Assembly (NCBI RefSeq): GCF_002849615.1
Contig: NZ_PDNV01000013.1
Location: forward strand, 87,128 to 151,127
Direction of reading: 5' to 3'
DNA: 64,000 bases
Origin: Pollutimonas nitritireducens
GTDB taxonomy: Bacteria > Pseudomonadota > Gammaproteobacteria > Burkholderiales > Burkholderiaceae_B
The position numbers and the translations under genes were made by a program. Positions within the stretch are counted from its first letter, which is position 1. Every line of letters starts with the position of its first letter. Positions 27,295 to 36,071 of the stretch are shown in pieces. A model generated the notes under the pieces. The model saw only the letters and a list, made by a program, of their open reading frames with translations. It ran no database searches and was not told the DNA's origin.

Positions 27295-27993
27295 TCAGGA
27301 CGCAAGATTCTTCTTGCGTGACGACTCGATTCCCAGCTGCTTGAGCTTGCGGTACAAATGCGTGCGCTCCAGGCCGGTTTTTTCGGACACGCGCGTCATG
27401 CTGTGATTTTCGCGGCCAAGGTGATATTCGAAATAGATGCGCTCGAATTCGTCTCGCGCATCGCGCAAAGGCTGGTCCAGCGAGATGCTGCCCAACAGCG
27501 AATGATTCGGTTCAGGCGCGATATCGGCTACCGCCATGACCGGACTGCTGGTGACCAGGGGCTGGTTTGCCTCGAAGGCATGGCGTTCAACAGGCATGCG
27601 CGCATTAGTGACTTGCGATCCCCTTACCACCGGCCGCGCCAGACCCGCCGCCACCGTTTTCAGCAGCTTCTGCAGCGTAATGGGCTTTTCAAGAAAATCC
27701 ACCGCGCCGATGCGCGTCGCCTCGACCGCGGTATCGACCGTAGCGTGCCCGCTCATCATGATCACCGGCATATCGAGCAAGCCTTGCGAGCTCCATTCCT
27801 TCAGCAAGCTGACACCGTCGGTGTCGGGCATCCAAATATCCAGCAGGACAAGGTCCGGCCGTGCGCGCAAACGCGCCGCGCGCGCCTGCGCGGCGTTTTC
27901 AGCAAGTTCTATTGTGTGTCCTTCGTCGTAAAGAATCTCGGACAAGAGCTCACGGATACCAATTTCGTCGTCAACAACCAGGATTCTGGCCAT
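27295..27993 (-). CDS. ntrX: NtrX-like response regulator lacking the AAA+ domain
   Basis: Response regulator partner of the adjacent NtrY kinase. The 232-residue product has a full receiver (DDE at residues 8-10, Asp52 in LLDIWMPD, MMSGHAT, EKPI) and a C-terminal Fis-type HTH (about residues 180-228, ending THLYRKLKQLGIE). The central AAA+ sigma-54 contact domain with GAFTGA, found in typical NtrX of about 450 residues, is missing; a linker of about 50 residues joins the two ends. It must therefore act independently of sigma-54. The gene lies 14 bp behind ntrY. Confidence 0.9.
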   Translation of the reverse strand: MARILVVDDEIGIRELLSEILYDEGHTIELAENAAQARAARLRARPDLVLLDIWMPDTDGVSLLKEWSSQGLLDMPVIMMSGHATVDTAVEATRIGAVDFLEKPITLQKLLKTVAAGLARPVVRGSQVTNARMPVERHAFEANQPLVTSSPVMAVADIAPEPNHSLLGSISLDQPLRDARDEFERIYFEYHLGRENHSMTRVSEKTGLERTHLYRKLKQLGIESSRKKNLAS

Positions 27994-28007
27994 AAAGCGT
28001 CACCTAC

Positions 28008-30410
28008 CTATTTTTTCGCATTATCGTTCCCTTGCGTAGCTACGTCCAGCGACGCAGCATCGACAAGGCGCGTCAAGAGGATGGAAATGCGAGCTCCCCC
28101 TTCACGGCGGTTGGAAATGTCTATTCGTCCGCCATGCTCCTCGATGATCTTCTTAACTATAGCAAGTCCCAGTCCGGTGCCGGTCGCCTTGGTGGTGACA
28201 TAAGGCTCGAACACACGTGCCAACACTTGCGGTGCAAAACCGGGACCATTATCGGACACCGTAAGACGCACTGCCAAATGCTCGGCGCCGTCGTCGGTTC
28301 CTGTCTTGGTCAACCTAGTCTGCACATAAATGCGCGCGTCGGCAAGTGGATGGCTTAGAAGGGCCGCATCACGCGCATTGGCAAGCAGATTATGAATCAC
28401 CTGGCGCAACTGCGTCATGTCGCCTTCGATGGCCGGCACCTCGGGATCAAACTCCACGGCGATGGGTACGCTCCCGCCCGCTTCACGAACCGCCCCGCCG
28501 GCGGGATCCCAACCATACAAGCCCAGCACTTCGCCGATCAGGTTGTTGATATTGATCTGCTGCATCTGTGCCGGCGGTGTGCGCGCATACTCGCGAAAAT
28601 CGTCCACCATTTTCTTGAGCGAGGCCACCTGGTTCACGATGGTATTCGTCGAACGGGTCAGAATTGCCGAATCGGTTTCATTCAGGTGCCCGGCCAATTT
28701 CATGGCAAGGCGCTCGGCCGATAATTGAATGGGCGTCAGCGGATTCTTGATTTCGTGCGCCAGCCGTCGCGCGACCTCGCCCCAGGCCACGGTGCGATTG
28801 GCCGAAATCACTTCGCTGATATCGTCGAACACCACCAGGTAGCCGTTGCCGCGCCCGTCCACGCTCAGATGCGTGCCGCGCGCCAGCAAGGTCACGATGT
28901 GTTTCTTGGTTTCGTTGTCGACGGCCGCCTCGAGCTCCAGCTCGAACTGCTGTTGCCAGTACAGCTTTTCCGAGCCCACCGCGGTATGCGCGGCAAATGC
29001 CTGCCGTATCAGCTGCGACAACGCAAAGGCGCCGTCCACGGTTTCAAGCGGACGGCCTTTCACCGAGCGCAGGTCGACGCGAAGTATGCTCTGCGCGCCC
29101 TGGTTGAACATGGTCACGCGGAACATCTCGTCGAAGACCAGCACACCCGACGAAAGATTGCTGAGCACCGATTCGAGATACACGTTCGATCGCTCAAGCT
29201 GCTGGCGGTTGTTCTCGACCATATGCCGCGCCTCGTCCAGTTGACGCGTCATGGCGTTGAACGAACGCGTCAGTTGGCCGATCTCGTCTTTCTCCGGCGG
29301 TTCTGGCAGCGGCCGGTAGTCGCCCACGCCCACGGCCTGCGTGCCGGCCGCAAGCGTCAGCAAGGGCCGCACCAGCCGCCTGGACACCCCCAGGGCCACC
29401 GCCACCGCCGCGAACACCGCAAAGATCAGTGCCAGGGTCAGGGTGATGCCATACAGCTTGCGCAGCCCCAGGCGCGACAGGGCCAGTTCCTGGTAATCGC
29501 GAAAGCCCTGCTGCACCTGGTTGGCATTGCGCGCAATCTGGTCGGGCACCGGTTGGATGACCTGCAGCCAGCGCGTGTCTGAGGCCACACCCAGCGTGGT
29601 CGTCAGCCGGTCGGGCGTGACGATCGGCGTGACGACCCGCAAGTGCAGGCCGGTATCATCCGGCGCGTCGGGATCGGTGCCGGCGGTACGGATTTCGTCC
29701 GTCTCGGCGGCGGAGTAGCCGCGGGAAACCCGCAACTGGTTCATCACGCTGGATGGCGGGAGATCGGGCAGCAATTGTCCATAGGCGGCCGATGAAAACG
29801 CCACCAGCCGGCCATTGCCGGTAAACACCAGCGCTTCGGATACATCACTGCCTTCGCGCAGGCGGGTGATGGCCATGGCCATATCGGCATCGCTGCCACT
29901 GCCCAGGCGGTTGGCCATATCCCTGGCGCGTGAATTCAAGTCGGCAAGTTGTGAATCGAGCGCGGCCCGGCCAAGGTTGAGTCCTGCCTCCAGCGCGCTG
30001 TCGACCCGCACGTTGAACCAGGATTCGATGGACTTGGACATGAATTGCACGGACAGTACGTAAATGAAGGCGCCGGGCAATACCCCGATCAGCGTGAAAT
30101 ACAAGGCGAAGCGGGCAGTAAGGCGGGCGCCGAACTGGCGCCGGCGTATTTGTCGCAGCAGCCGCGCGGCCAGTATGGCCACCCACGAAATCAGCGCGAC
30201 GGCCAGTATGCCGTTGAGTATCAGCAAGGCTTCGTATTGCTGGGCATACCGCGACGCATTGCCGGTGGACCACACCAGCAATGCGAGCAGCGCCAGCGCG
30301 CTGCATGCAGCGACGAACAGGGCCACCCGCAAGCCCCAGCGTACTAAGGTCGGGGCTCGTCGAGCGAGATTGAAAAAGTGAAATTTTTCCATGGGGTAGC
30401 AAGAGACCAC
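28008..30410 (-). CDS. ntrY: NtrY-like membrane sensor histidine kinase
   Basis: Inner-membrane kinase that phosphorylates NtrX in response to nitrogen or redox/envelope cues in relatives. The 800-residue product has N-terminal transmembrane helices (about residues 25-90), a large extracytoplasmic sensor region, a further helix near residue 330, HAMP, PAS, the HisKA box VARRLAHEIKNPLTPIQ and an ATPase domain with NLLANARDA, DNGPGF and GTGLGLAIVKK. ATG 30392 (MEKFHFFN) is a plausible alternative start. The 5' end overlaps the DUF4390 gene by 50-67 bp, indicating coupling. Confidence 0.92.
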   Translation of the reverse strand: MVSCYPMEKFHFFNLARRAPTLVRWGLRVALFVAACSALALLALLVWSTGNASRYAQQYEALLILNGILAVALISWVAILAARLLRQIRRRQFGARLTARFALYFTLIGVLPGAFIYVLSVQFMSKSIESWFNVRVDSALEAGLNLGRAALDSQLADLNSRARDMANRLGSGSDADMAMAITRLREGSDVSEALVFTGNGRLVAFSSAAYGQLLPDLPPSSVMNQLRVSRGYSAAETDEIRTAGTDPDAPDDTGLHLRVVTPIVTPDRLTTTLGVASDTRWLQVIQPVPDQIARNANQVQQGFRDYQELALSRLGLRKLYGITLTLALIFAVFAAVAVALGVSRRLVRPLLTLAAGTQAVGVGDYRPLPEPPEKDEIGQLTRSFNAMTRQLDEARHMVENNRQQLERSNVYLESVLSNLSSGVLVFDEMFRVTMFNQGAQSILRVDLRSVKGRPLETVDGAFALSQLIRQAFAAHTAVGSEKLYWQQQFELELEAAVDNETKKHIVTLLARGTHLSVDGRGNGYLVVFDDISEVISANRTVAWGEVARRLAHEIKNPLTPIQLSAERLAMKLAGHLNETDSAILTRSTNTIVNQVASLKKMVDDFREYARTPPAQMQQININNLIGEVLGLYGWDPAGGAVREAGGSVPIAVEFDPEVPAIEGDMTQLRQVIHNLLANARDAALLSHPLADARIYVQTRLTKTGTDDGAEHLAVRLTVSDNGPGFAPQVLARVFEPYVTTKATGTGLGLAIVKKIIEEHGGRIDISNRREGGARISILLTRLVDAASLDVATQGNDNAKK

Positions 30411-30925
30411 GCACTGCTGTTAAAGGCATCGACCTGAAATGGGCGTGCCAGCAGCGATGTGTTCAGACGCAATCGCAGCTTTCCTTCGTAGAGCTCATCG
30501 GTTTCCAGGTCCTTGATATCGGCCACGGCCCAGCCGCGTATATTGCGCAGCAACGACAGGGCATCGTCCAGCGACGACTCGGGCAAGGACAAATCACCCG
30601 ACCCCACGCGCCACTGGCGGGTCAGGGCGTTGTAGACCACGCGCCAGGTTTTTTGTTCGCTGATCACTGCCTTGTCGAACCACCACCAGCGCTTGGACAC
30701 GACTTCCAGGTCGGCGGTGAAATAAATGGGAACCCCCTTCTGCGCGGCGTTACGCAGATCGCCACTGACGGCGAATTCAATGTCGGCGTCGATATACAAC
30801 TTGCCCTCGCGCACGATGGGTTCAACGCGCGCCACGCGCTCGGCTTGCGGCTGCGCGCTGGTGTCAACGACGGCGACCAGCGACAGACACAGGAATACAG
30901 ACAGCAAGAGTCGTAGCATTACCAC
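30344..30925 (-). CDS. DUF4390 family exported protein
   Basis: Protein of unknown function, 193 residues, with a signal peptide (hydrophobic residues 3-20, likely cut near TSA-QPQ) and one DUF4390 domain. Visible features are YIDADIEFAVSGDLRNA, a Trp-rich stretch (KRWWWFDK) and SLPESSLDDALSLLRNIRGW. In betaproteobacteria it is regularly found between rsmB and ntrYX, as here, so it may modulate NtrY sensing in the periplasm; that is inference from conserved order. Confidence 0.85.
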   Translation of the reverse strand: MVMLRLLLSVFLCLSLVAVVDTSAQPQAERVARVEPIVREGKLYIDADIEFAVSGDLRNAAQKGVPIYFTADLEVVSKRWWWFDKAVISEQKTWRVVYNALTRQWRVGSGDLSLPESSLDDALSLLRNIRGWAVADIKDLETDELYEGKLRLRLNTSLLARPFQVDAFNSSAWSLATPWKNFTFSISLDEPRP

Positions 30926-30972
30926 TCAGCGATACCCTATAAGAGGAAAATCCATCCGTTATTTTTGACGAC

Positions 30973-32331
30973 TCATGTTTTCTTGGCAAACAAGGCGTAG
31001 AAAAAACCGTCGCAAGACAGCAATGGGTCTTTCGCCAACGGCAGCAACTGTCCCGGCGCGCGTTTGCGAACCGCGTCCGCGTGGCGTTCCGTGAAGTGCG
31101 ACGCCTGTTGTTCGCCTTCCTGGGGAAAGATGGAGCATGTTGCATACAGCAAATGCCCTCCCGGCTTCACAGTGTGCCACAAGGCGTCGACGATGCCGGC
31201 CTGCAAGGCCGCTGTACTGGCAATGTCGGTCTCGCGGCGCAACCAGCGGATATCCGGATGGCGGCGCACCACCCCCGATGCGGTGCACGGCACGTCGGCC
31301 AATACTGCATCAAAATGGCGCCCGTCCCACCATGCGTCCAGATCCATGGCATCCGCACAGCGCAGGCTTACATTGGCGCCGCCCAGGCCCAGGCGTTGAA
31401 GATTCTGTTCGACCCGTTCCAGTCGCAATGCGTCGGAATCCAGTGCCAGCAGCTCAATGTCGGCGCGCTCCAGCAAATGAGCCATCTTGCCGCCCGGCGC
31501 GGCGCAGGCGTCCAACACGCGCATGCCGGGTTCAATGGGAAGCAGCTGTGCGGCCTGCTGGGCGGCAAGGTCCTGCACCGACCACCAGCCCTGCTCGAAT
31601 CCCGGCACCGACTGGACCGGACGTGGCGTGGAAAGAACAATCGCCCCCGGGGCGGGCGACAGGGCCTGAATGCCGGCCGCATCCAGTTCGACAAGCATCT
31701 TTTCGACCGACGAACGCCTGGCATTCACCCGCAGCGTCATAGGGCCGGGACGGTTGGCGGCCGACAACAGTTCCTGCCATTGAGCCGGGTAAGCACGGCG
31801 CACCTGGGCGATCCACCACTTGGGATGATTGAAAACCGCTACCGGGTTTTGCCGGGCCTGGGCTAAAATAGCGCTTCTTTCCCGAATAAAGCCCCTTAGT
31901 GTCGCGTTGAGCAAGCCTTTATAGGACTGCATCTTGCGTTGGCCCGCCACGGCATTTACCGCCTGGTCCACCACCGTATGCACGGCGTAAACGGGTACAT
32001 CGCGGCGCGCAACGTGGTCGGGCGACGCCTCGTCGGCAAATTCCACCGCGGCATCCAGCAATGCCAACGACACCAGCAGCACGGCGTCGAACAGGGCATT
32101 GGGCGGCGTGCGTTGCACCAGTATCTGTTTTATTTCACGCACCAGTCCCAGGCGCCGCATTACATGAAACGCAATGGCCTGGCTGGCGGCGCGCAGTGGC
32201 GCAGGGGTGGTCGCAAGGCTGTCGGTCAACGATGCGCCGGCCAACACGGCTTGCACGTTTTGCGCGCTGGCCAGGATGGTGTCGGACAAGGTTACGGAGT
32301 TACGAAGAGGTTGGGAAGAAATATCGGTCAC
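30973..32331 (-). CDS. rsmB: 16S rRNA (cytosine967-C5)-methyltransferase RsmB
   Basis: Methylates C967 of 16S rRNA. From GTG 32331 the product has 452 residues, with an N-terminal NusB-like domain (LSDTILASAQNVQAVLAG) and a C-terminal Rossmann methyltransferase with DACAAPGGKMAHLLE and the catalytic region DVPCTASGVVRRHPDIRW. An ATG at 32400 in frame adds 23 residues of no homology that reach towards rimO, so the GTG was preferred. It heads the rsmB-DUF4390-ntrY-ntrX series. Confidence 0.93.
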   Translation of the reverse strand: MTDISSQPLRNSVTLSDTILASAQNVQAVLAGASLTDSLATTPAPLRAASQAIAFHVMRRLGLVREIKQILVQRTPPNALFDAVLLVSLALLDAAVEFADEASPDHVARRDVPVYAVHTVVDQAVNAVAGQRKMQSYKGLLNATLRGFIRERSAILAQARQNPVAVFNHPKWWIAQVRRAYPAQWQELLSAANRPGPMTLRVNARRSSVEKMLVELDAAGIQALSPAPGAIVLSTPRPVQSVPGFEQGWWSVQDLAAQQAAQLLPIEPGMRVLDACAAPGGKMAHLLERADIELLALDSDALRLERVEQNLQRLGLGGANVSLRCADAMDLDAWWDGRHFDAVLADVPCTASGVVRRHPDIRWLRRETDIASTAALQAGIVDALWHTVKPGGHLLYATCSIFPQEGEQQASHFTERHADAVRKRAPGQLLPLAKDPLLSCDGFFYALFAKKT

Positions 32332-32463
32332 AAGGCAAAGACCTAAACAGGATTTGCTCTCGACTTTATCATCAATTGGCCAATGGCCCCGCGGCAGCAC
32401 CCCCTGAAGCCGCTAAAATTCTTTTTCTTTATCGAGCCTGCGGCTCAACGAGGTTATACATAC

Positions 32464-33777
32464 ATGAGTTCCCCAAAAGTCGGCTTTGTCAGTCTGGGAT
32501 GCCCCAAAGCGTTGGTTGACTCCGAACGCATTCTGACGCAACTGCGCACTGAAGGCTATATCATCACGCCCGATTACGACAATGCCGACGTCGTGGTGGT
32601 CAACACCTGCGGCTTCATCGACAGCGCCAAGGCCGAATCGCTGGATGCCATCGGCGAAGCCATAGCCGAGAACGGCAAGGTCATCGTCACCGGCTGCATG
32701 GGTGTCGACGAATCGCTGATCCGTGAAATCCACCCGGCGGTGCTTTCCGTGACCGGCCCGCAGCAGTACGAGCAAGTGGTGCGCGCCGTGCACGAAGCCG
32801 CGCCGCCAAATCTTAATCACGACCCGTATATCGACCTGGTGCCGCCCCAGGGCATCAAGCTGACCCCGCGCCACTACGCCTATCTGAAAATATCCGAAGG
32901 ATGCAACCACCGCTGCAGCTTCTGCATTATTCCGTCGATGCGCGGCGACCTGGTCAGCCGCCCGATCGGCGACGTCATGGGCGAAGCCGAGCGCCTGGTC
33001 AAGGCCGGCGTCAAGGAACTGCTGGTCATCTCACAGGACACCAGCGCCTATGGCGTGGACGTCAAGTTCCGCAGCGGTTTCTGGAACGGCCGTCCCATCA
33101 AGACCCACATGACGCAGCTTAGCGAAGCCTTGTCCGAATTCGGCGTATGGACGCGGCTGCACTACGTCTATCCCTATCCGCATGTGGACGAAATCATTCC
33201 CCTGATGGCCGACGGCAAGATTTTGCCCTATCTGGACATCCCCTTCCAGCATGCCAGCCCCCGGATCCTGAAACTCATGAAGCGCCCGGCCTTCGAAGAT
33301 CGCACCATGGCGCGCATCAAGCGCTGGCGCGAAGCCTGTCCGGACTTGACCCTGCGCTCAACCTTCATCGTGGGATTCCCTGGCGAAACCGAAGAAGAAT
33401 TCCAGTACCTGCTGGACTGGATGACCGAGGCTCAGCTGGACCGCGTGGGCTGCTTCCAGTACTCACCCGTGCAGGGCGCGCGGGCCAACGACCTGCCCGA
33501 CCACGTGCCGGACGAGGTCAAGCAGGAACGCTGGGACCGCTTCATGGCACACCAGCAGGCCATTTCCACGGCCCGCCTGGCGCAGAAAGTCGGCCGCGAC
33601 ATCGACGTATTGATCGATGAAGTCAATGAAGACGGCGCCATCGGACGATCCAGCGCCGATGCACCCGAAATCGACGGCAATGTCTTCGTGGATAGCGAAC
33701 GCGTGCTCAAGCCCGGCGACATGGTGCGCGCACGCGTCACTGATTCGGACGAGTACGACCTGTATGCCAAGGCCTGA
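32464..33777 (+). CDS. rimO: Ribosomal protein S12 methylthiotransferase RimO
   Basis: Radical-SAM enzyme that adds a methylthio group to Asp89 of ribosomal protein S12. The 437-residue product has an N-terminal UPF0004 domain with three cluster cysteines ([26 protein letters not shown]), the radical-[18 protein letters not shown] motif and a C-terminal TRAM domain. The start at 32464 precedes [11 protein letters not shown]; the frame is open further upstream but that part reads into the rsmB promoter region. Confidence 0.96.
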   Translation: MSSPKVGFVSLGCPKALVDSERILTQLRTEGYIITPDYDNADVVVVNTCGFIDSAKAESLDAIGEAIAENGKVIVTGCMGVDESLIREIHPAVLSVTGPQQYEQVVRAVHEAAPPNLNHDPYIDLVPPQGIKLTPRHYAYLKISEGCNHRCSFCIIPSMRGDLVSRPIGDVMGEAERLVKAGVKELLVISQDTSAYGVDVKFRSGFWNGRPIKTHMTQLSEALSEFGVWTRLHYVYPYPHVDEIIPLMADGKILPYLDIPFQHASPRILKLMKRPAFEDRTMARIKRWREACPDLTLRSTFIVGFPGETEEEFQYLLDWMTEAQLDRVGCFQYSPVQGARANDLPDHVPDEVKQERWDRFMAHQQAISTARLAQKVGRDIDVLIDEVNEDGAIGRSSADAPEIDGNVFVDSERVLKPGDMVRARVTDSDEYDLYAKA

Positions 33778-33817
33778 GGGGCAGTGCCATGTGGCATCGC
33801 CTTACACGCTGGAAACC

Positions 33818-35089
33818 ATGAAAACTGCCAACAATACGCCCGCGCTCAATCCCACGCGCTTATGGGAGCGCGTCGATGCCCTTGCCCAATACACCGTCGC
33901 CGGCCAGCCCTGGACACGCCGCGCCTTTTCCGACCTGTTCCTGCAAGCAAGGGCCTGGCTGACCACGCAATTCGAAGCCGCCGGGCTGACCGTTCACCTG
34001 GATGCCGCCGGTAACCTGGTGGGACGGCGCGAAGGCCGCAACCCCAACGCCAAGCCCATCGTCACCGGATCACATTGCGATACCGTCCTGAGCGGCGGGC
34101 GCTTTGACGGCATCATAGGCGTGCTCGCCGGCATCGAAGTCGCTCACGCCCTGCACGAACAAGGCGTCATCCTGGACCACCCCTTCGAAGTCATCGACTT
34201 CCTGTCCGAAGAACCCAGCGACTACGGCATTTCCTGCGTCGGCAGCCGTGCGATCGCCGGGCTGCTGGACGAAACCATGCTGAATGCGCGCGACCAAACA
34301 GGTGAAACGCTGGCCGCGGGCATAGCACGCGTGGGCGGTAACCCTCCCGCGCTGTCCATGCCCTTGCGCCCCACCGGCAGCACGGCCGCATTCGTCGAAC
34401 TGCACATCGAACAGGGGCCGGTGCTCGAAACCAAGGGCTTGCCCATTGGCATCGTCACGAATATCGTCGGCATCCGGCGTTACAAGGTCATGATCGACGG
34501 CCAGCCCGACCATGCCGGCACCACGCCCATGAACATCCGCCGCGATGCGCTGGTGGGCGCGGCCCGCGTCATCGAAGTCGTCAATGGCCATGCACGCAGC
34601 ATGCTGGACGGCCCGGACTATGTCGTGGCAACCATCGGACACCTGGTGCTTACGCCCAATGCGTCGAACGCGGTGCCCGGCCATGTCGAGATGATGCTGG
34701 AAGTGCGCAGCGACAGCCCGGCCGTCCTGCGAACCTTTGCCGACGACGTCATGTCGGGGGTACGCGACAGGGTCGAATCCCTGGGCTTGCAGCTGGTCTG
34801 CACACAAGTCAGTGATTCCCTGCCGACCCACTGCACACCCTTCATGGTGGACCTGATCGAACAAGCCGCCACAAACCTGGGTTATGCCTGCCTGCGCATG
34901 CCCAGCGGCGCCGGGCACGATGCCGTCTACCTGGCCAAGACAGGTCCCATGGGGATGATTTTCATACCCTGCCTGAAAGGTCGCAGCCACTGTCCCGAAG
35001 AATGGATAGAACCCCGGCAACTGCTGGACGGCACACGCGTCCTCTATGAAACCGTAATGGCGCTGGACCGCAGCCTGCCGGTGAACTGA
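33818..35089 (+). CDS. M20-family amidase (hydantoinase/carbamoylase type)
   Basis: Zinc- or manganese-dependent amidohydrolase of the M20 group that includes N-carbamoyl-L-amino acid hydrolase, beta-ureidopropionase and allantoate amidohydrolase. The 423-residue product has the metal motifs GSHCDTVLSGGRFDG, FLSEEPSDYG and LHIEQGPVLE, and the late SGAGHDAVYL. The dimerisation domain holds GQPDHAGTTPMN. Substrate cannot be told from sequence. It is 40 bp beyond rimO and convergent with the LuxR-type gene, whose end lies one base away. Confidence 0.88.
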   Translation: MKTANNTPALNPTRLWERVDALAQYTVAGQPWTRRAFSDLFLQARAWLTTQFEAAGLTVHLDAAGNLVGRREGRNPNAKPIVTGSHCDTVLSGGRFDGIIGVLAGIEVAHALHEQGVILDHPFEVIDFLSEEPSDYGISCVGSRAIAGLLDETMLNARDQTGETLAAGIARVGGNPPALSMPLRPTGSTAAFVELHIEQGPVLETKGLPIGIVTNIVGIRRYKVMIDGQPDHAGTTPMNIRRDALVGAARVIEVVNGHARSMLDGPDYVVATIGHLVLTPNASNAVPGHVEMMLEVRSDSPAVLRTFADDVMSGVRDRVESLGLQLVCTQVSDSLPTHCTPFMVDLIEQAATNLGYACLRMPSGAGHDAVYLAKTGPMGMIFIPCLKGRSHCPEEWIEPRQLLDGTRVLYETVMALDRSLPVN

Positions 35090-35090
35090 A

Positions 35091-35894
35091 TTAGTCCCCC
35101 GGCTGCCCCAGCTCGAGGGAACCCTGGGGCGGCGTCCACCCCAGCCCAGCCCCACGGGATCTGGCCACATAAACCGCGGCATTTCGATTATGCACATCCA
35201 GGCGCTGATATAAGCCTTCTGTGTGCGCCTTCGTGGTGGCCACGGTGATATTCAAGCGGCGCGCGATGGTTTTCAAGGCATCGCCGCGGGCCAACAGCAC
35301 CAGGACCTCATACTGCCGTGGCGTGAGTCCCAGCAACGACGACTCGTCGCGCGCCGCCGCCGGCAAGCAATCCGGTACATCCGGGGTCGGATCGATGGAA
35401 ATCACGTCTGGCGACGATTCACTGGAGTAGACACGCGCAGGCGCTTGCAAGCGCGATGGGGGTCGGGCCGGCAATGACACCGCGACGGCCGTTGCCAGCG
35501 GCGCCGGATCCAAAAGCCAGGGAGCCGCCTTGCATCCTGCTAGAACAGCACGGATGCGAGCCAGGAAGGTCTCGGGGGCCACCGCCTTGTCGACGAATCC
35601 GACCACGATAGGCGACAGCCCGTGCATGAACGATGGCGCCGGCTCACCGTCCAGCATAAGGATGATGCCCTTGGGCGCAAAAGCACGTTCACTGGCCAGA
35701 ATAAGCGAATCACGTCTTTCGGGCGACGGTATGGACAAGAATACAAGACCGCCTTGCCTGGATTCGTCGGGCGGCTGATCCAGCGCCACGTAACCCAGCC
35801 CTTCAATCATGGAATCCAGCAACACGTGCGAGAGCAATTGCACAATTCCTGTGCGCAGCATGACATTCCGCTCTAGCACTATGATCTTTACCAT
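35091..35894 (-). CDS. LuxR-type regulator with degenerate receiver domain
   Basis: The 267-residue product begins MVKIIVLERNV and has a C-terminal LuxR HTH (LLGLTPRQYEVLVLLARGDALK ... ATTKAHTEGLY; positions about 200-255). The N-terminal half has the length and secondary-structure pattern of a receiver, but the phospho-acceptor site reads VFLSIPSP instead of LLDxxMP, so the Asp is replaced by Ser; the distal Lys (FVDKAV) remains. It likely does not accept phosphate in the usual way. An upstream in-frame start at 35993 adds 33 poorly conserved residues. It lies between the amidase and an autotransporter, a possible target. Confidence 0.82.
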   Translation of the reverse strand: MVKIIVLERNVMLRTGIVQLLSHVLLDSMIEGLGYVALDQPPDESRQGGLVFLSIPSPERRDSLILASERAFAPKGIILMLDGEPAPSFMHGLSPIVVGFVDKAVAPETFLARIRAVLAGCKAAPWLLDPAPLATAVAVSLPARPPSRLQAPARVYSSESSPDVISIDPTPDVPDCLPAAARDESSLLGLTPRQYEVLVLLARGDALKTIARRLNITVATTKAHTEGLYQRLDVHNRNAAVYVARSRGAGLGWTPPQGSLELGQPGD

Positions 35895-36027
35895 ACTCAC
35901 TCTTTTGCCGCAGCCAGTAAGCTGGCGGCAACAATTAGCATAGGGGATCGTCCCTCGAACTTTGATAATAGAGATAGATATTTGAAGTCGCAAGCGTTAC
36001 GTCTGCAAACAAGGGAAAGTGCTAATA

Positions 36028-36067
36028 ACACAACACAGCCGGTCATCAAGCGCCGGCTGTGTTGTGT
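36028..36067 (-). terminator. Strong hairpin after the autotransporter gene
   Basis: ACACAACACAGCCGG (36028-36042) and CCGGCTGTGTTGTGT (36053-36067) form a perfect 15-bp stem with a 10-nt loop. It starts 4 bp after the autotransporter stop on the minus strand and is followed by TATTAG. The stem is unusually long for a terminator and could also cap the mRNA 3' end. Confidence 0.8.
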
Positions 36068-36071
36068 CATT

